The position numbers and the translations under genes are program-made. Positions 1-8,931 of a stretch of 64,000 bases of DNA are shown piece by piece (the first letter of the stretch is position 1; each line of letters begins with the position of its first letter). Location: NCBI RefSeq assembly GCF_029689925.1, contig NZ_CP121445.1, forward strand, positions 4,820,501-4,884,500, written 5' to 3'. This stretch comes from Anaerocolumna sp. AGMB13025. Lineage in GTDB: Bacteria > Bacillota > Clostridia > Lachnospirales > Lachnospiraceae. The notes below the pieces were generated by a model, which was not told where the DNA came from, searched no databases, and saw only the letters and a list, made by a program, of their open reading frames with translations.

Positions 1-100
1 GAATGAATGTTTCAAACCCACTAGCTTCCAGATAAGCCTGTTCTATCATACTGATATCATCATCGTCTTCGACAATTAGTATTCTATATTTTGCATTCAT
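1..100 (-). CDS. Response regulator, N-terminal fragment (cut by window edge)
   Basis: Only the first 33 or so codons are inside the window. They begin MNAKYRILIVEDDDD, the usual first beta strand and acidic pocket of a CheY-type receiver domain. The start codon lies at 98-100, and the downstream histidine kinase gene at 84 overlaps it on paper only because transcription runs leftward: the kinase stop lies inside the regulator start region, so the kinase is upstream of the regulator in the transcript. The phosphoacceptor Asp and the output domain are outside the window, so the DNA-binding class cannot be told. It is presumably the partner of the adjacent kinase. Confidence 0.8.
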   Translation of the reverse strand, partial: MNAKYRILIVEDDDDISMIEQAYLEASGFETFI

Positions 101-1544
101 CTAAATCACCTCCTACATCCAAAATTGGTAGTCTTATTCGAATGGTAAGACCGTTGCTGTTTTCTGCATCTACTAAGCCTCCCATAGCATTTACCAGATA
201 TTTTACAATATAAAGACCTAGACCATTCCCTTCTTTTATATTCCTCGATTCATCACCTCGAAAAAACTGTTCAAAAATATGGGGGATCTTATCTTCTGAA
301 ACTCCACCGCCATTATCAGAGATCTCAAGTACGACATAGGCATGTTCATCAAAAATATTAATGGTAATTTCAAGCTTATCTGTTTCTGCATATTTTTTAC
401 TGTTTTCCAGTATATTATCAAGTATTCGTTCCATTTGTTCTCGGTCAATCTTTGAAAACAAACCTGTTTTTACATCTTTTAAATTAATTTTTAAAGATTC
501 ATTCTCTATCGATAATTCGTATCTTTTCACATAGGCTTCCAGATACTCACTCCACTCTGTCTTTTCAAAAAACAGTGGCATATTACCTGTTTCAAGTTTT
601 GAGAAATAAAACAACCTTTCCAAAAGCAGGTCCATTTCTATCGTTCGTTTATAAGCTGTATCAAGAAATTTTTCTCTTAATTCAGGTGTGGTCGCAACCC
701 CATCCTTGAGACCTTTTATTGTTCCTCTGATTGCCGTTAATGGAGTCCTTAAGTCATGAGAAATTCCCGCCACCATTTCAACTCTCATCTTTTCATAAGA
801 CTCCTTTTTTGCATTAGCTTCCGTTATATGTTCCTGCATTTCATTAAATGCCTCACAGACATATTCAAATTCAATATCTCCCTTATATTTAACAGGTTCA
901 GAATAATTTCCTTCTTTCATTCTTTTTGCTCCTTCTGACAATACAGCTAAAGGATTCGTGATATGTTCTATAAGTCTCTTAGTAAAAATCTGACTAATAA
1001 TGAGTAAGGCACCAATGCAAAATATACCATCAATCAGTAATAGTATAAGTACAGTAGTCATACTATTTTTTTGAGGCCAGAATTCATGATATTCTCCTGC
1101 GATTGCATACACTTTCATTTTCTCATTCATATCATATTGTGTTATCACTGTCATATAGTCTTGTACATAAACATGCATCTTTCCATCTGTTTCCAAATAA
1201 TCTCCAAGATAATTTATAAGCTCACTCACAGAAAAATCAGTATTTGAGTAAATCACTTCACCATCCATTTCAACACAAATAGAATATCCATACCTATTCA
1301 GTTTTGCTGCAAGATTGTTTATTGCCTCTTCTTTTGGAGATGTATTCCAATCTGCCAGGATATTTCTTATTTGTTCGGTATTATCTGCTAACTCAGACGA
1401 ACCAATCATGCTGTTTTTATATGTGTTCTCATATAAATTTATTACGAATATATTAACGAAAAGAAATAGACTTAAAGTTACAAGCACCATTCTGGTATTA
1501 GAAATAAAAATTCTGTGTTTCACTGTCTGCTTTTCTTTATGCAT
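84..1544 (-). CDS. Membrane sensor histidine kinase
   Basis: A 486-residue transmembrane histidine kinase. One membrane segment lies at about residues 19-37 and a second at about 165-187, enclosing an extracellular sensor domain of about 125 residues. A HAMP segment follows (about 188-242). The HisKA motif is SHDLRTPLT with the phosphorylated His at 263, and the ATPase domain carries an N box (DNILENSKK), DNGGG and a GNGLGL lid. An AGGAGG-rich leader precedes the ATG. The gene sits before the partial response regulator and overlaps its start by 17 nt, so the two are co-transcribed. The stimulus is not evident from the sensor region. Confidence 0.9.
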   Translation of the reverse strand: MHKEKQTVKHRIFISNTRMVLVTLSLFLFVNIFVINLYENTYKNSMIGSSELADNTEQIRNILADWNTSPKEEAINNLAAKLNRYGYSICVEMDGEVIYSNTDFSVSELINYLGDYLETDGKMHVYVQDYMTVITQYDMNEKMKVYAIAGEYHEFWPQKNSMTTVLILLLIDGIFCIGALLIISQIFTKRLIEHITNPLAVLSEGAKRMKEGNYSEPVKYKGDIEFEYVCEAFNEMQEHITEANAKKESYEKMRVEMVAGISHDLRTPLTAIRGTIKGLKDGVATTPELREKFLDTAYKRTIEMDLLLERLFYFSKLETGNMPLFFEKTEWSEYLEAYVKRYELSIENESLKINLKDVKTGLFSKIDREQMERILDNILENSKKYAETDKLEITINIFDEHAYVVLEISDNGGGVSEDKIPHIFEQFFRGDESRNIKEGNGLGLYIVKYLVNAMGGLVDAENSNGLTIRIRLPILDVGGDLDECKI

Positions 1545-1614
1545 CGTCCTCCTCCTCGTAACTGCCTTCTAACAATTTAAAACAAGTTATAAAAATGTGA
1601 ATTCAGATAGCCTA

Positions 1615-1916
1615 TTAGTAAATTAACTGAACTATTTTATCATACTCCTCAGCAAACCATATTGCTCTGTCATCAAGATTTTTTACTTCGTTTCCCATAT
1701 CCTCAAAAAGTATAACTATGTGTGTTGCATACTGAAGAAAATGCTTACCGCCTTCTGTTATATAAAGACTTTTTACAATACGGTCAAACAACCTGATTCC
1801 ATAATAAACTTCAAGCTCAGAAATTGCAAGGCTAATAGATGGCTGCGCAATGTAACGCTTTTCTCCGACAGCTGTTGTGCTGCCTGTTTAAAAGACTGTG
1901 ACAAAGATCTGTTCAC
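1615..1916 (-). pseudogene. LysR-type regulator remnant
   Basis: Translating the minus strand gives a broken LysR DNA-binding domain. The stretch SQSFKQAAQQL matches the first half of a LysR helix-turn-helix. After a one-base frame change in an A-run near 1860 it continues as QPSISLAISELEVYYGIRLF, the recognition helix and following strand of the family, then about 60 further residues to a stop at 1615. The effector-binding domain is missing altogether. No intact start with a ribosome site is visible. I read it as a frameshifted and truncated gene; its former target is unknown. Confidence 0.6.
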
Positions 1917-2113
1917 CGCTATATTTGTCCATTTCGACTACAATTCGATTTTCAGCATCTAGAATCCATATATGTATTAAAGTTATGTCCTAACCTCCTT
2001 TTCATATTCTTATTCAACTCACCTCCTAATGGTCATCGGTAGATCCTCCAACTTTGCTTTACATTAATAAGATGATTTACTACATGTATTTTGTTAGTAA
2101 AATTACTAAAATT

Positions 2114-2147
2114 AAAAAACCACAGCCCGGCTACTGCCAGAGCTGTG
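2114..2147 (-). terminator. Rho-independent terminator candidate
   Basis: The arms CACAGC (2121-2126) and GCTGTG (2142-2147) pair, with an inner GGC/GCC pairing. On the minus strand the hairpin is followed by a run of six T. It lies about 220 nt downstream of the 99-residue zinc-ribbon-like gene. Confidence 0.6.
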
Positions 2148-2363
2148 TAAGTGTTTTTACTTTTTCATAAATTTCAATTTATATTTCAGATCAATGCGTC
2201 TAAATTTGACCACAATCTGGCGTGCAACATTAATGTTACATACTCTCTAATTATTGACCATATTATGATTTCTGTCAACTTATAACGAAAAAACTGCGGT
2301 AAACATAGCAGGATGTAAAATCACATCGAATTCTGATCAATGATATCAGTTACTTTCCATGTG

Positions 2364-2663
2364 TTACTCAATATATGTAGTCCACTTACCACATTGATTA
2401 CACAAGTATATAGCGAAGTCTAATGTTTCATCAGCTGCTTCTAAATCGTAAGTAAAAATTTTTCCATCTTTAATGAATCCTATATCCTTTCTCCAGACAC
2501 TAAAGCTTTCCGCATCACATTGCGGACATTCAGAATCACATTTCCCAACATACTCAAATTCGTCAATCGTTATCCCGTTATCTTGTAAAAATTGAACAAT
2601 AGCTTCTTCATAACCTATATCTGAAAGCTCAATGAAATCATCTAACTTCAAAAATTCACTCAT
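2364..2663 (-). CDS. Small CxxC-containing hypothetical protein
   Basis: A 99-residue acidic protein with two Cys pairs, CPQC in the middle and CNQC near the C-terminus, plus a further CDSEC. This spacing suggests a single zinc-binding fold. A good AGGAGG ribosome site lies 6 nt before the ATG, and a hairpin terminator follows, so I consider it a real single-gene transcript. I do not recognise the family. Its size, acidity and isolation resemble immunity proteins of toxin systems, but no toxin is adjacent and this is only a suggestion. Confidence 0.7.
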   Translation of the reverse strand: MSEFLKLDDFIELSDIGYEEAIVQFLQDNGITIDEFEYVGKCDSECPQCDAESFSVWRKDIGFIKDGKIFTYDLEAADETLDFAIYLCNQCGKWTTYIE

Positions 2664-3124
2664 GTAAAACCTCCTGTTATTCCTGTTAAATAAATATTAC
2701 CATTACTGTGGTCAACCAAACACTACCGAAAAATTGATTTGAGTCTAGATGACCAACATATTGAAGATGCTCTCCCACAATCAAAGAATAATAATATACT
2801 ATACCATATTTTAGGCAAAAACAGAGAATGGATGGGATGGCATAACTATATCTTGAAGATGGTGAATTTAAAGAGGTATTTTACATAGACCATTACTATC
2901 TATTGTCCGCTTTTCATGCCTGCTTCCAGCGGGCTGTTATTTCTTGTTCCTTCGTAAGGTGGAATTTCCTATTACATAAAAATCAGCACTTTTCCACTGG
3001 CAAAATGCTGTCGTCATCAGCAATGGTTTATCATCTGTAATAACTAGCAGGAATTTTTCTTACTTCGACTTAAGAAATTGTTTAACTTTGTTGTAATACA
3101 ACATACGCTGCATTACCGACATGA
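2664..3124. other. Gene-free stretch, decayed sequence
   Basis: No open frame of useful length is present. Short coding-like pieces occur in changing frames on the plus strand (about 2760-2960) but match nothing I recognise. It fits a region of gene decay together with the neighbouring LysR and chromate-transporter remnants. Confidence 0.5.
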
Positions 3125-3283
3125 CTATTCATCTTCTTTAAAGTAGTATCCAATGAATGACATAATTAATCCAACTAATGAAACTATCCAACCTATAAAG
3201 AGAAACGAATCTGGTCCTAAACTGATTGCTATCCCGAACAAAATAATTGCTATCCCCATCAATATTTTCTTCATAGATTTCAT
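3125..3283 (-). CDS. Small two-helix membrane protein
   Basis: A 52-residue protein starting MKSMKKILMG. Two hydrophobic segments (about residues 6-21 and 25-45) are joined by a short GPDS turn, and the tail is charged (FKEDE). I chose the ATG at 3281-3283 because a GGGGGT ribosome site lies just before it, whereas the longer reading 9 codons upstream has none. There is no recognisable domain; many Firmicutes encode orphan membrane peptides like this one. Confidence 0.5.
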   Translation of the reverse strand: MKSMKKILMGIAIILFGIAISLGPDSFLFIGWIVSLVGLIMSFIGYYFKEDE

Positions 3284-3666
3284 AAATACCCCCATAACAT
3301 AATAATGCAATGTGTAAATTAGTTTTCGGTTGTATTATAACAATATACCGCAAAATATGCAAGCATTTTCCTATTGCTCATCCCTTCACTGAAACTGAGT
3401 ACTTTTAAACGATATTTATAACATACAGTATATCAGATTCAATCCTCAGACTTTTTTGAGTAGTCAAAGTTTTGAAAATAAATTTGTACATAACGTGCAA
3501 TTGATGCACTTATATTCGCATCGGACGATACCACTGGGGCTAAACCGACCTGCAACTCCGGCGACAGCGCCTTGTAAGCAGATATATTTGCAGAAAAAAT
3601 TATCAATAAAGAACGAGCCAATAATTGTTACAATTATTAACATAATACTTTGTTATAATTCCTCTA
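3284..3666. other. Gene-free stretch before the chromate-transporter remnant
   Basis: Apart from a short unsupported minus-strand frame at 3439-3621 without a ribosome site, nothing coding is visible. A promoter-like TATAAT occurs at about 3653, just before the remnant at 3667, but there is no convincing leader. Confidence 0.4.
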
Positions 3667-4008
3667 ATGAAAAAAAAGTTTGTGGACGATCTGCATTGGA
3701 TTGAAGAAGATGAAATGCTGCATTTAGCAGCAATTGCACAATCCTCTCCGGGAGCTGTTGCTGTCAATGCATCTATACTTTTAGGGTATAGAGTCGCAGG
3801 TATATTGGGAGCATTAATCACAATTATAGGCACAGTATTGCCGCCGCTTATTATTATTTCAGTTATATCGCTGTTTTGCACTGCATTTCGAGACAACACT
3901 GTAGTAAATGCTGTTTTGAAAGGGAGACAGGCTGGAGTACCTGCTGTTGTAATTAATCTTGGGGTTAATGTAATTAAGGAAAAGAATATCATATCGGCTA
4001 ACAAATAA
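3667..4008 (+). pseudogene. Chromate transporter (CHR domain) fragment
   Basis: The 113 residues match the middle of a CHR-family chromate transporter. They contain the hallmark LAAIAQSSPGAVAVNA stretch followed by GYRVAGILGA and a hydrophobic LPPLIIISVIS helix. Single-domain chromate transporters of Clostridia are about 180-190 residues and begin with a conserved glycine-rich helix that is absent here; the reading starts instead at MKKKF with no ribosome site. I therefore treat it as a 5'-truncated remnant. No partner transporter half is nearby. Confidence 0.65.
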
Positions 4009-4010
4009 AT

Positions 4011-4048
4011 AAAACAGGAATGGCTAATAATTACCATTCCTGTTTTTT
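4011..4048. terminator. Bidirectional terminator
   Basis: A perfect 13-bp inverted repeat, arms 4011-4023 and 4034-4046 (AAAACAGGAATGG and its complement), has A-runs on one side and T-runs on the other. It sits between converging units, the chromate-transporter remnant and the secreted-protein gene, and can terminate both. Confidence 0.85.
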
Positions 4049-4072
4049 AAAAACTTATGATTTTTTTGATTA

Positions 4073-4876
4073 TTATTTACCAAGTGTCTCTTTTGGTCCC
4101 TGAGCCGGTGTCAGCGTAACAATATCAGTTTTGAAAAGATCTCCGTCATCCGTAACATAACCATACTCGTCGGTTTCTGAGCTAAAAAGTTTATTTTCAC
4201 CAGTCGAATTTTCATAGAGTTCGCTCTTAGCTGAGAGACCAGTATCCGGATCAATAAATTCAATCAGCTGCATATCAGCCTGAGTTGTGTCGTTGATATA
4301 AGACTGATAGCTATTTAGAAGCTTATTCAATGTCTTTCCCTCTGAAGTTGTTTCAGTACCGATTGAAGTCCAGGCATCACTATTCAAATATTCCTTATCA
4401 GAAGCAAAATTGTCGAGGTTCATTTCTAATTTTTCAAATACAGCTGGCTGATCAGCTTTCTTCATAACTGTACCGCTTAATGGATCTCCATTGTTATCCC
4501 GTTTGATGATAACCAGGTCATTACCGCCATTGGTCAAATATGTGCTCTGAAATTTTATAAGTTGACCATCTGATGAGTATTCATGAAAATCAGATCTATT
4601 CTCCTTAGTTTCAGGGTTATACCAACGCTCATATGTCACGTTCTGGCTACCATCCGCCCTTGTGTAGACCCCTTTACTGTACTGGATCGTACCTTGTGTT
4701 ATTGCCTTCGTATCTGACATCGCCTGTGTGTTGGGTACCGTGACTACGCTGCCTTTCGATACAACATCATTTAAAGTTGATGCATATACCGCTGTCATTC
4801 CCAATCCGCCGATGACTAGAGTCACAGCCATAGTAATTCCTGCCATTTTCACTTTGTTTCCATTCTTTCCAATCAT
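4073..4876 (-). CDS. Secreted protein linked to a two-component system
   Basis: A 267-residue protein with an N-terminal signal sequence: Lys-rich start, then a hydrophobic core at about residues 11-31 ending MTAVYAS. There is no lipobox Cys, so a released or cell-wall-retained product is likely. The body is beta-rich and polar, with runs such as YERWYNPETKENRSDF that recall LolA-like lipoprotein carriers, but I do not claim the family. The start is set by a GGAGG site 9 nt before ATG 4874-4876; an upstream in-frame extension overlaps the kinase gene and is rejected. It follows the kinase gene and also has its own promoter, so it may be the main target of the system. Confidence 0.75.
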   Translation of the reverse strand: MIGKNGNKVKMAGITMAVTLVIGGLGMTAVYASTLNDVVSKGSVVTVPNTQAMSDTKAITQGTIQYSKGVYTRADGSQNVTYERWYNPETKENRSDFHEYSSDGQLIKFQSTYLTNGGNDLVIIKRDNNGDPLSGTVMKKADQPAVFEKLEMNLDNFASDKEYLNSDAWTSIGTETTSEGKTLNKLLNSYQSYINDTTQADMQLIEFIDPDTGLSAKSELYENSTGENKLFSSETDEYGYVTDDGDLFKTDIVTLTPAQGPKETLGK

Positions 4877-4897
4877 ATAAAATAACCTCCATTTTTT

Positions 4898-4926
4898 ATT
4901 GTATGTTGTCCAAAGCAACCTTACAA
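4898..4926 (-). promoter_or_regulatory. Sigma-A-type promoter for the secreted-protein gene
   Basis: On the minus strand TTGTAA (4921-4926) and TACAAT (4898-4903) are separated by 17 nt. The predicted transcript begins just before the GGAGG site of the gene at 4073-4876. Confidence 0.55.
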
Positions 4927-4982
4927 ATACATAATAAAAAATCGTTATTTCAAAAGTATCGCATTGTTGTAAAATAGTTGTA

Positions 4983-6410
4983 TTATTTAAAAAATCTGAT
5001 TTTAACTGTGGTGCCTTCACAAAGCTTACTTTCAACCTCAATCTGCCCCTCATGCAAACGAACGATTTCCGCACAGATTGCAAGACCCAGCCCAAATCCA
5101 TGATTAGCCTTGGATTGAACACTGTCTACTACAAAAAATGGTTCAAAGATCCTTGGGATATTTTCCGCAGAAATCCCGACTCCATGGTCTTGGATATCCA
5201 ATATATATCCTATATCTTTTATAACAGTTCCTCTTAAGGCAATTTGACCACCAACACCCGAGGCTTTCATTGCGTTGTCCAACAAATTGGAACAAAGCAG
5301 TTGAAACAAATCTCTCTCCATCAACATTGTATAGGATTCTACTTTCACCGACAATGTTATTTGTTTATTTTCCAACTGTGGTTTCAATGCAGCCTCTATT
5401 TCACCGCATATAACAGCAATATCCATATATTCCATCTCTGGCTTTTTATTTCCAATCAGAATCAAATCCATCAATTTAAAGGAAAGGCTCTCCAATCTCT
5501 TTCCTTCAGAATAGATATAAGTCAGCGCCTTGAAAAATACCTCTTCATTGTATTTAGCTGTCCGAAGTAAGTCGGCATAACCAATAATTGAAGTGAGGGG
5601 AGTTTTGAGTTCATGGGTTAAATAGTTGATAAACAGCTGACGGCTTTTTATTGTTTCCTCCAATTCAACCACTTTGCTCTCTACTGCTTCAGCCATCTGA
5701 TTGAAATTATCTGCGAGGATGCCAATCTCGTCACTTGAAGAAATTGGGACCCGCTGCGAATAACCCCCTCCAGCAATTGCCCTTGCCGATTCATTAAGTG
5801 ATCTTATTGATCTTGTCAGATACCAAATTAATAAATACAAACCGCCGGCAAGTATAATGGTTATGGCAATATTTATTTTAAAGAATAGGTTGATTTGTGA
5901 GCTTTTATCTTGGTAAGTCTTGGAGATATCACGAATGTATGTGAGTTTGAAAGCCTTTGCACCCAGCGACAGATTACCACTTATAAATAAATATGTTCTT
6001 TCTTCCACGTCACAGATGATATACTTTCTGTCATCACTTTCTGACAGGTTAAGTTCTTGCCGATCCTTGCCATTCTTACCTGGGAAACTGGTGAAGACCT
6101 TCTTGTCTTGACTGTCTGCTATTTCCAGGAAAACCTCATTACTATTAAAAAAGCGCGTATATTTGTCTGCGTTATTTTCTAAAAAATCTTGAGCATTAGA
6201 GGTTAATTGAATTTGTCCGTTCAATGAACTGAGATAAGTCCAATCAGTCCGAATCTGCGATTGGATAATCATCTGTTCGGATAGTCCACGTTCTATTACC
6301 GCACTTAAATTGCTATTGAAATTATGTTCAATCAGATAAAAAGAAGAAGTGTTAAATAAAGCTTCAAATAAAAAAAAAGTGCCAAGGAAGACTTTTTGCC
6401 AGAGCTTCAT
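4983..6410 (-). CDS. Membrane sensor histidine kinase
   Basis: 475 residues. A membrane segment lies at about 7-27, an extracellular domain to about 172, a second membrane segment at about 176-197 and a HAMP domain at about 198-250. The HisKA motif is LTHELKTPLTS with the phosphorylated His at 266. The ATPase domain has DNAMKAS, DHGVGI and GFGLGLA motifs. The start overlaps the stop of the upstream response regulator gene (ATGA), with a GGAGG site inside that gene, so translation is coupled. The module order regulator, kinase, secreted protein suggests envelope sensing, but the signal is not apparent. Confidence 0.92.
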   Translation of the reverse strand: MKLWQKVFLGTFFLFEALFNTSSFYLIEHNFNSNLSAVIERGLSEQMIIQSQIRTDWTYLSSLNGQIQLTSNAQDFLENNADKYTRFFNSNEVFLEIADSQDKKVFTSFPGKNGKDRQELNLSESDDRKYIICDVEERTYLFISGNLSLGAKAFKLTYIRDISKTYQDKSSQINLFFKINIAITIILAGGLYLLIWYLTRSIRSLNESARAIAGGGYSQRVPISSSDEIGILADNFNQMAEAVESKVVELEETIKSRQLFINYLTHELKTPLTSIIGYADLLRTAKYNEEVFFKALTYIYSEGKRLESLSFKLMDLILIGNKKPEMEYMDIAVICGEIEAALKPQLENKQITLSVKVESYTMLMERDLFQLLCSNLLDNAMKASGVGGQIALRGTVIKDIGYILDIQDHGVGISAENIPRIFEPFFVVDSVQSKANHGFGLGLAICAEIVRLHEGQIEVESKLCEGTTVKIRFFK

Positions 6411-7066
6411 GCTTTGTCCTCCAGGCGATACCCATATTTGTAAACGGTTTTAATCTGTTCTTCCCAACCCAGTTTCTTGCGGATTTTCTGAATGTGAATA
6501 TCCACCGTACGTGTTTCACCTACATAATCATAGCTCCAGACTAATTCAAGAATTTTTTCTCTGGAGAGCGCTTTGTTACGGTGCTTTATCAAAAGGAGCA
6601 TTAGCTCATATTCCTTCATAGTCAGCTCAACAAGTGTGCCATCTTTTCGTACTGAACGTTCTTCCATATTAATTTCCAAATTCTCAAAACGAGTTACCTC
6701 CGGGGCTCTGGTATTTCGGCGAAGTACGACTTCAATTCTTGCCAGCAACTCCAGTGCTTCAAAGGGTTTGACAATATAATCATCAGCACCCATTTTCAAT
6801 CCCTTCAACTTATCTGATAGACTGTTTCTAGCTGTAAGGAAAATTACCGGCAGTGCATTCTCCATCAGCAGTTCCATAAGTTCAAAACCTTCCATATCTG
6901 GCAGCGATATATCCAGAAGCACAAGTTGAGGATTGAATCCAGTAAGCACTTCCTGTGCTTCTTTACCGGAATACGCCTGCTGACCTTTATATCCTGCCAA
7001 TTCAAGATTCCAAAGAATTAAATCTGAAATGGCTTTATCATCTTCTATAATTAGAATATTTTCCAT
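6407..7066 (-). CDS. OmpR/PhoB-family response regulator
   Basis: 219 residues in two domains. The receiver has the acidic pair at 9-10, phosphoacceptor Asp52 in LLDISLPD, and the conserved Lys in DYIVKPF. The winged-helix effector follows, with the KEYELMLLL helix and the ETRTVDIHIQKIRKKL recognition helix of the OmpR family. I chose the ATG at 7064-7066 because GGAGG lies 8 nt upstream; two longer in-frame starts would leave this site inside the gene. It forms an operon with the kinase at 4983. Confidence 0.93.
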   Translation of the reverse strand: MENILIIEDDKAISDLILWNLELAGYKGQQAYSGKEAQEVLTGFNPQLVLLDISLPDMEGFELMELLMENALPVIFLTARNSLSDKLKGLKMGADDYIVKPFEALELLARIEVVLRRNTRAPEVTRFENLEINMEERSVRKDGTLVELTMKEYELMLLLIKHRNKALSREKILELVWSYDYVGETRTVDIHIQKIRKKLGWEEQIKTVYKYGYRLEDKA

Positions 7067-7317
7067 AGTCATCACCTCCATAGGTGAATTTAACAATTTA
7101 TACTAACATTTGATTAGCACATTATATCACAGAATCAAATTTTTGTTTTATTAAGCAAGCAAACTGTCTCCACATGCCTTGAAGCGACAATAATGATGTC
7201 ATCAGAACCTGGTGGTTCCTTGGCGGAAGGCTCTTTTTCTTAAAGATCAATCAAAAACCTTTCATTTTTAAGTTACCACATCCCCATTTTCATATTGAAA
7301 CATCATTATATACAGTT

Positions 7318-7851
7318 TTATATAACAGACGATATTCCCGAAGTAAATAGCATATCTATCAAGTTATATAATTCATCTGGGGGCAAATCTTTTTGCCTGC
7401 GTTGCCAGAGACGAAGCAGTGAAAATGCAGTTGAGACTTGAAACTCTAATAAATATGGTGTTACTGAATTATCTTTAGGGAAACAATATTTCTGTGCATC
7501 AGAAAAAAATTCACCTTTCAACTTTTCACTAAAGCGGATATTACCATAATCACCTAATAAAGCATTTAGGCATGCTCCTTTTTCCTCGAAAAGTAGGAGT
7601 ATATCCCGTGTATCAGCTTGCTCTTTGTTTTTCATCTTCTCCCGGATATAATCCAATATATCGTTTTCCACGAAGCTAAGCAAATCGTAAACATCGGTAA
7701 AATACTGATAAAAGGTACTTCGGTTATATCCAGACTTGTTTGTAATTTCCTGTACTGTGATTTTCTCAATCGGTTTTTGGCAATAAAGTTCACAAAAAAC
7801 GCCGATAAATGATTGTCTTGTTTTTTTCGTTATTTCAGGCTGTTTTTTCAT
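7318..7851 (-). CDS. TetR/AcrR-family repressor
   Basis: 177 residues. An N-terminal helix-turn-helix (about 12-60) contains ITVQEITNKSGYNRSTFYQYF, a standard TetR recognition helix. The remaining helical part should bind a ligand and form the dimer. The start at 7849-7851 follows an AAGGGGCAAG site; the longer reading of 14 residues lacks one. It is divergent from the flavodoxin gene, and a palindrome over both promoters in the gap (7929-7944) suggests that it represses itself and the flavodoxin. The inducer is unknown. Confidence 0.88.
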   Translation of the reverse strand: MKKQPEITKKTRQSFIGVFCELYCQKPIEKITVQEITNKSGYNRSTFYQYFTDVYDLLSFVENDILDYIREKMKNKEQADTRDILLLFEEKGACLNALLGDYGNIRFSEKLKGEFFSDAQKYCFPKDNSVTPYLLEFQVSTAFSLLRLWQRRQKDLPPDELYNLIDMLFTSGISSVI

Positions 7852-7915
7852 TTCTTGCCCCTTTCGCAAGCAAAATATCATCCAACAAACCAAATAATTC
7901 TGTTGGTTGATGAAT

Positions 7916-7965
7916 TTGAAACAAAGTCGTATAATTCATTATACAACACGTTGTCTTATAGTCAA
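7916..7965. promoter_or_regulatory. Divergent promoters sharing a palindromic operator
   Basis: Plus strand: TTGAAA (7916-7921), 17 nt, TTATAC (7939-7944), serving the flavodoxin gene. Minus strand: TTGACT (complement of 7960-7965), 16 nt, TATAAT (complement of 7938-7943), serving tetR. The perfect inverted repeat GTATAA-TTCA-TTATAC at 7929-7944 covers both -10 boxes, so one bound dimer could block both directions. Confidence 0.65.
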
Positions 7966-7983
7966 GATGTGAGGAGGATAAAT

Positions 7984-8409
7984 ATGAAAATAGCCGTCAG
8001 GTATCAGTCCATAGGAGGCAATACAAAATCAGTAGCGGAAGCTATCGCCAATAAAGTCGGTGTTAAAGCAGAGCCGATTACTGTTCCGCTTAATGTGCCG
8101 GTTGACTTTTTATTTATCGGTGGCGGCGTATATGCGCATGGTTTAGACGATTCCCTAAAAAGTTTTTTGGAAAATTTAGATGCGACAACAGTCAAAGTCG
8201 TGGCTGCTTTTTCCACTGCCGGAGCTATGGATGGAGCAATAAAAATAGCTTCTATTGTTAAGGAGAAAGGGATACCTGTGCATGGCGAAACCCTGCCTAT
8301 GAAACTCGGTGTGCGCAATCATGGTTATTTTATCCATAAAGGTTTTATCGAATTGACCAACAAACAGCTTGCTGCTGTTAATGACTTCGTAAAAAAGGTG
8401 ATTGGATAA
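7984..8409 (+). CDS. Flavodoxin-like protein
   Basis: 141 residues, a short-chain flavodoxin fold. The N-terminus MKIAVRYQSIGGNTKSVAEAI is the first beta strand plus the phosphate-binding loop for FMN, here SIGGNTK in place of the usual S/T-x-T-G-N-T. IGGGVYAHG and FSTAGAMDGA correspond to the loops that cradle the isoalloxazine ring. GGAGG lies 7 nt before ATG 7984. It should be a cytoplasmic electron carrier or FMN-dependent reductase. Its expression appears tied to the divergent TetR gene through the shared operator. Confidence 0.85.
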   Translation: MKIAVRYQSIGGNTKSVAEAIANKVGVKAEPITVPLNVPVDFLFIGGGVYAHGLDDSLKSFLENLDATTVKVVAAFSTAGAMDGAIKIASIVKEKGIPVHGETLPMKLGVRNHGYFIHKGFIELTNKQLAAVNDFVKKVIG

Positions 8410-8444
8410 CGGTTTTGCCATAGCAACAAGAATTTCATATCTCC

Positions 8445-8482
8445 ATAGGGTCACTGCAAATCAACCGTGGCCCTATTTTTTG
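8445..8482 (+). terminator. Rho-independent terminator of the flavodoxin gene
   Basis: ATAGGG (8445-8450) pairs with CCCTAT (8471-8476), with further partial pairing inside (TCAC/GTGG). A run of T follows on the plus strand. It lies 36 nt after the flavodoxin stop. Confidence 0.75.
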
Positions 8483-8931
8483 CAAAAAATCCATAAAAAA
8501 GTTTGACAATATTCATCTGAAACAGAACCTTTGTGACTGAAATTTCCTTAATTTCCTGCACATTTTTGACCTTTTCACTAGGTACACCGTAAGCACCTTG
8601 CCAAAAAAGAATACCCTTCTTCATTTTTACTCATTTTTCTTAACATCCTTTCCTCGTTACCTTTTCCATCAGTTTGATGTAGCACAGAAAAAGACCGCCC
8701 ATCTTCAAAAAGCTTGAAAATAAGCGGTCTTTACGACTTTTAAATATTCTGTTGAATGATAAAAATAACGTCTAATAAATCTAAATTATGAACTCTACTT
8801 CGGTCTGTTTCCAGAATCCATATCAAGAACTACCGACACATTTACACCGTCCGAAATAGACTTTTTTCTTGAAATTTGACCTTTTCTAGAAAACCCAAAA
8901 TGCTTCTCAAAGTGCCTAAAATCAAGTATTT
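8483..8931. other. Gene-free stretch with a hairpin
   Basis: No coding frame is supported. The only distinct structure is the hairpin at 8690-8732, listed separately. Confidence 0.5.
8690..8732 (-). terminator. Hairpin terminator downstream of the rRNA methyltransferase
   Basis: AAAGACCGC (8690-8698) pairs perfectly with GCGGTCTTT (8724-8732) around a loop that itself contains an AAGCTT pairing. On the minus strand the stem is followed by TTTTT. It is about 200 nt beyond the stop of the methyltransferase gene. Confidence 0.65.

Noticed and set aside
3439..3621. 60-codon minus-strand frame
   Set aside because: No ribosome site, no recognisable family, and it lies in a decayed region.
3603..4037. 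144-codon minus-strand frame
   Set aside because: It is antisense to the chromate-transporter remnant, whose plus-strand reading matches a known family.
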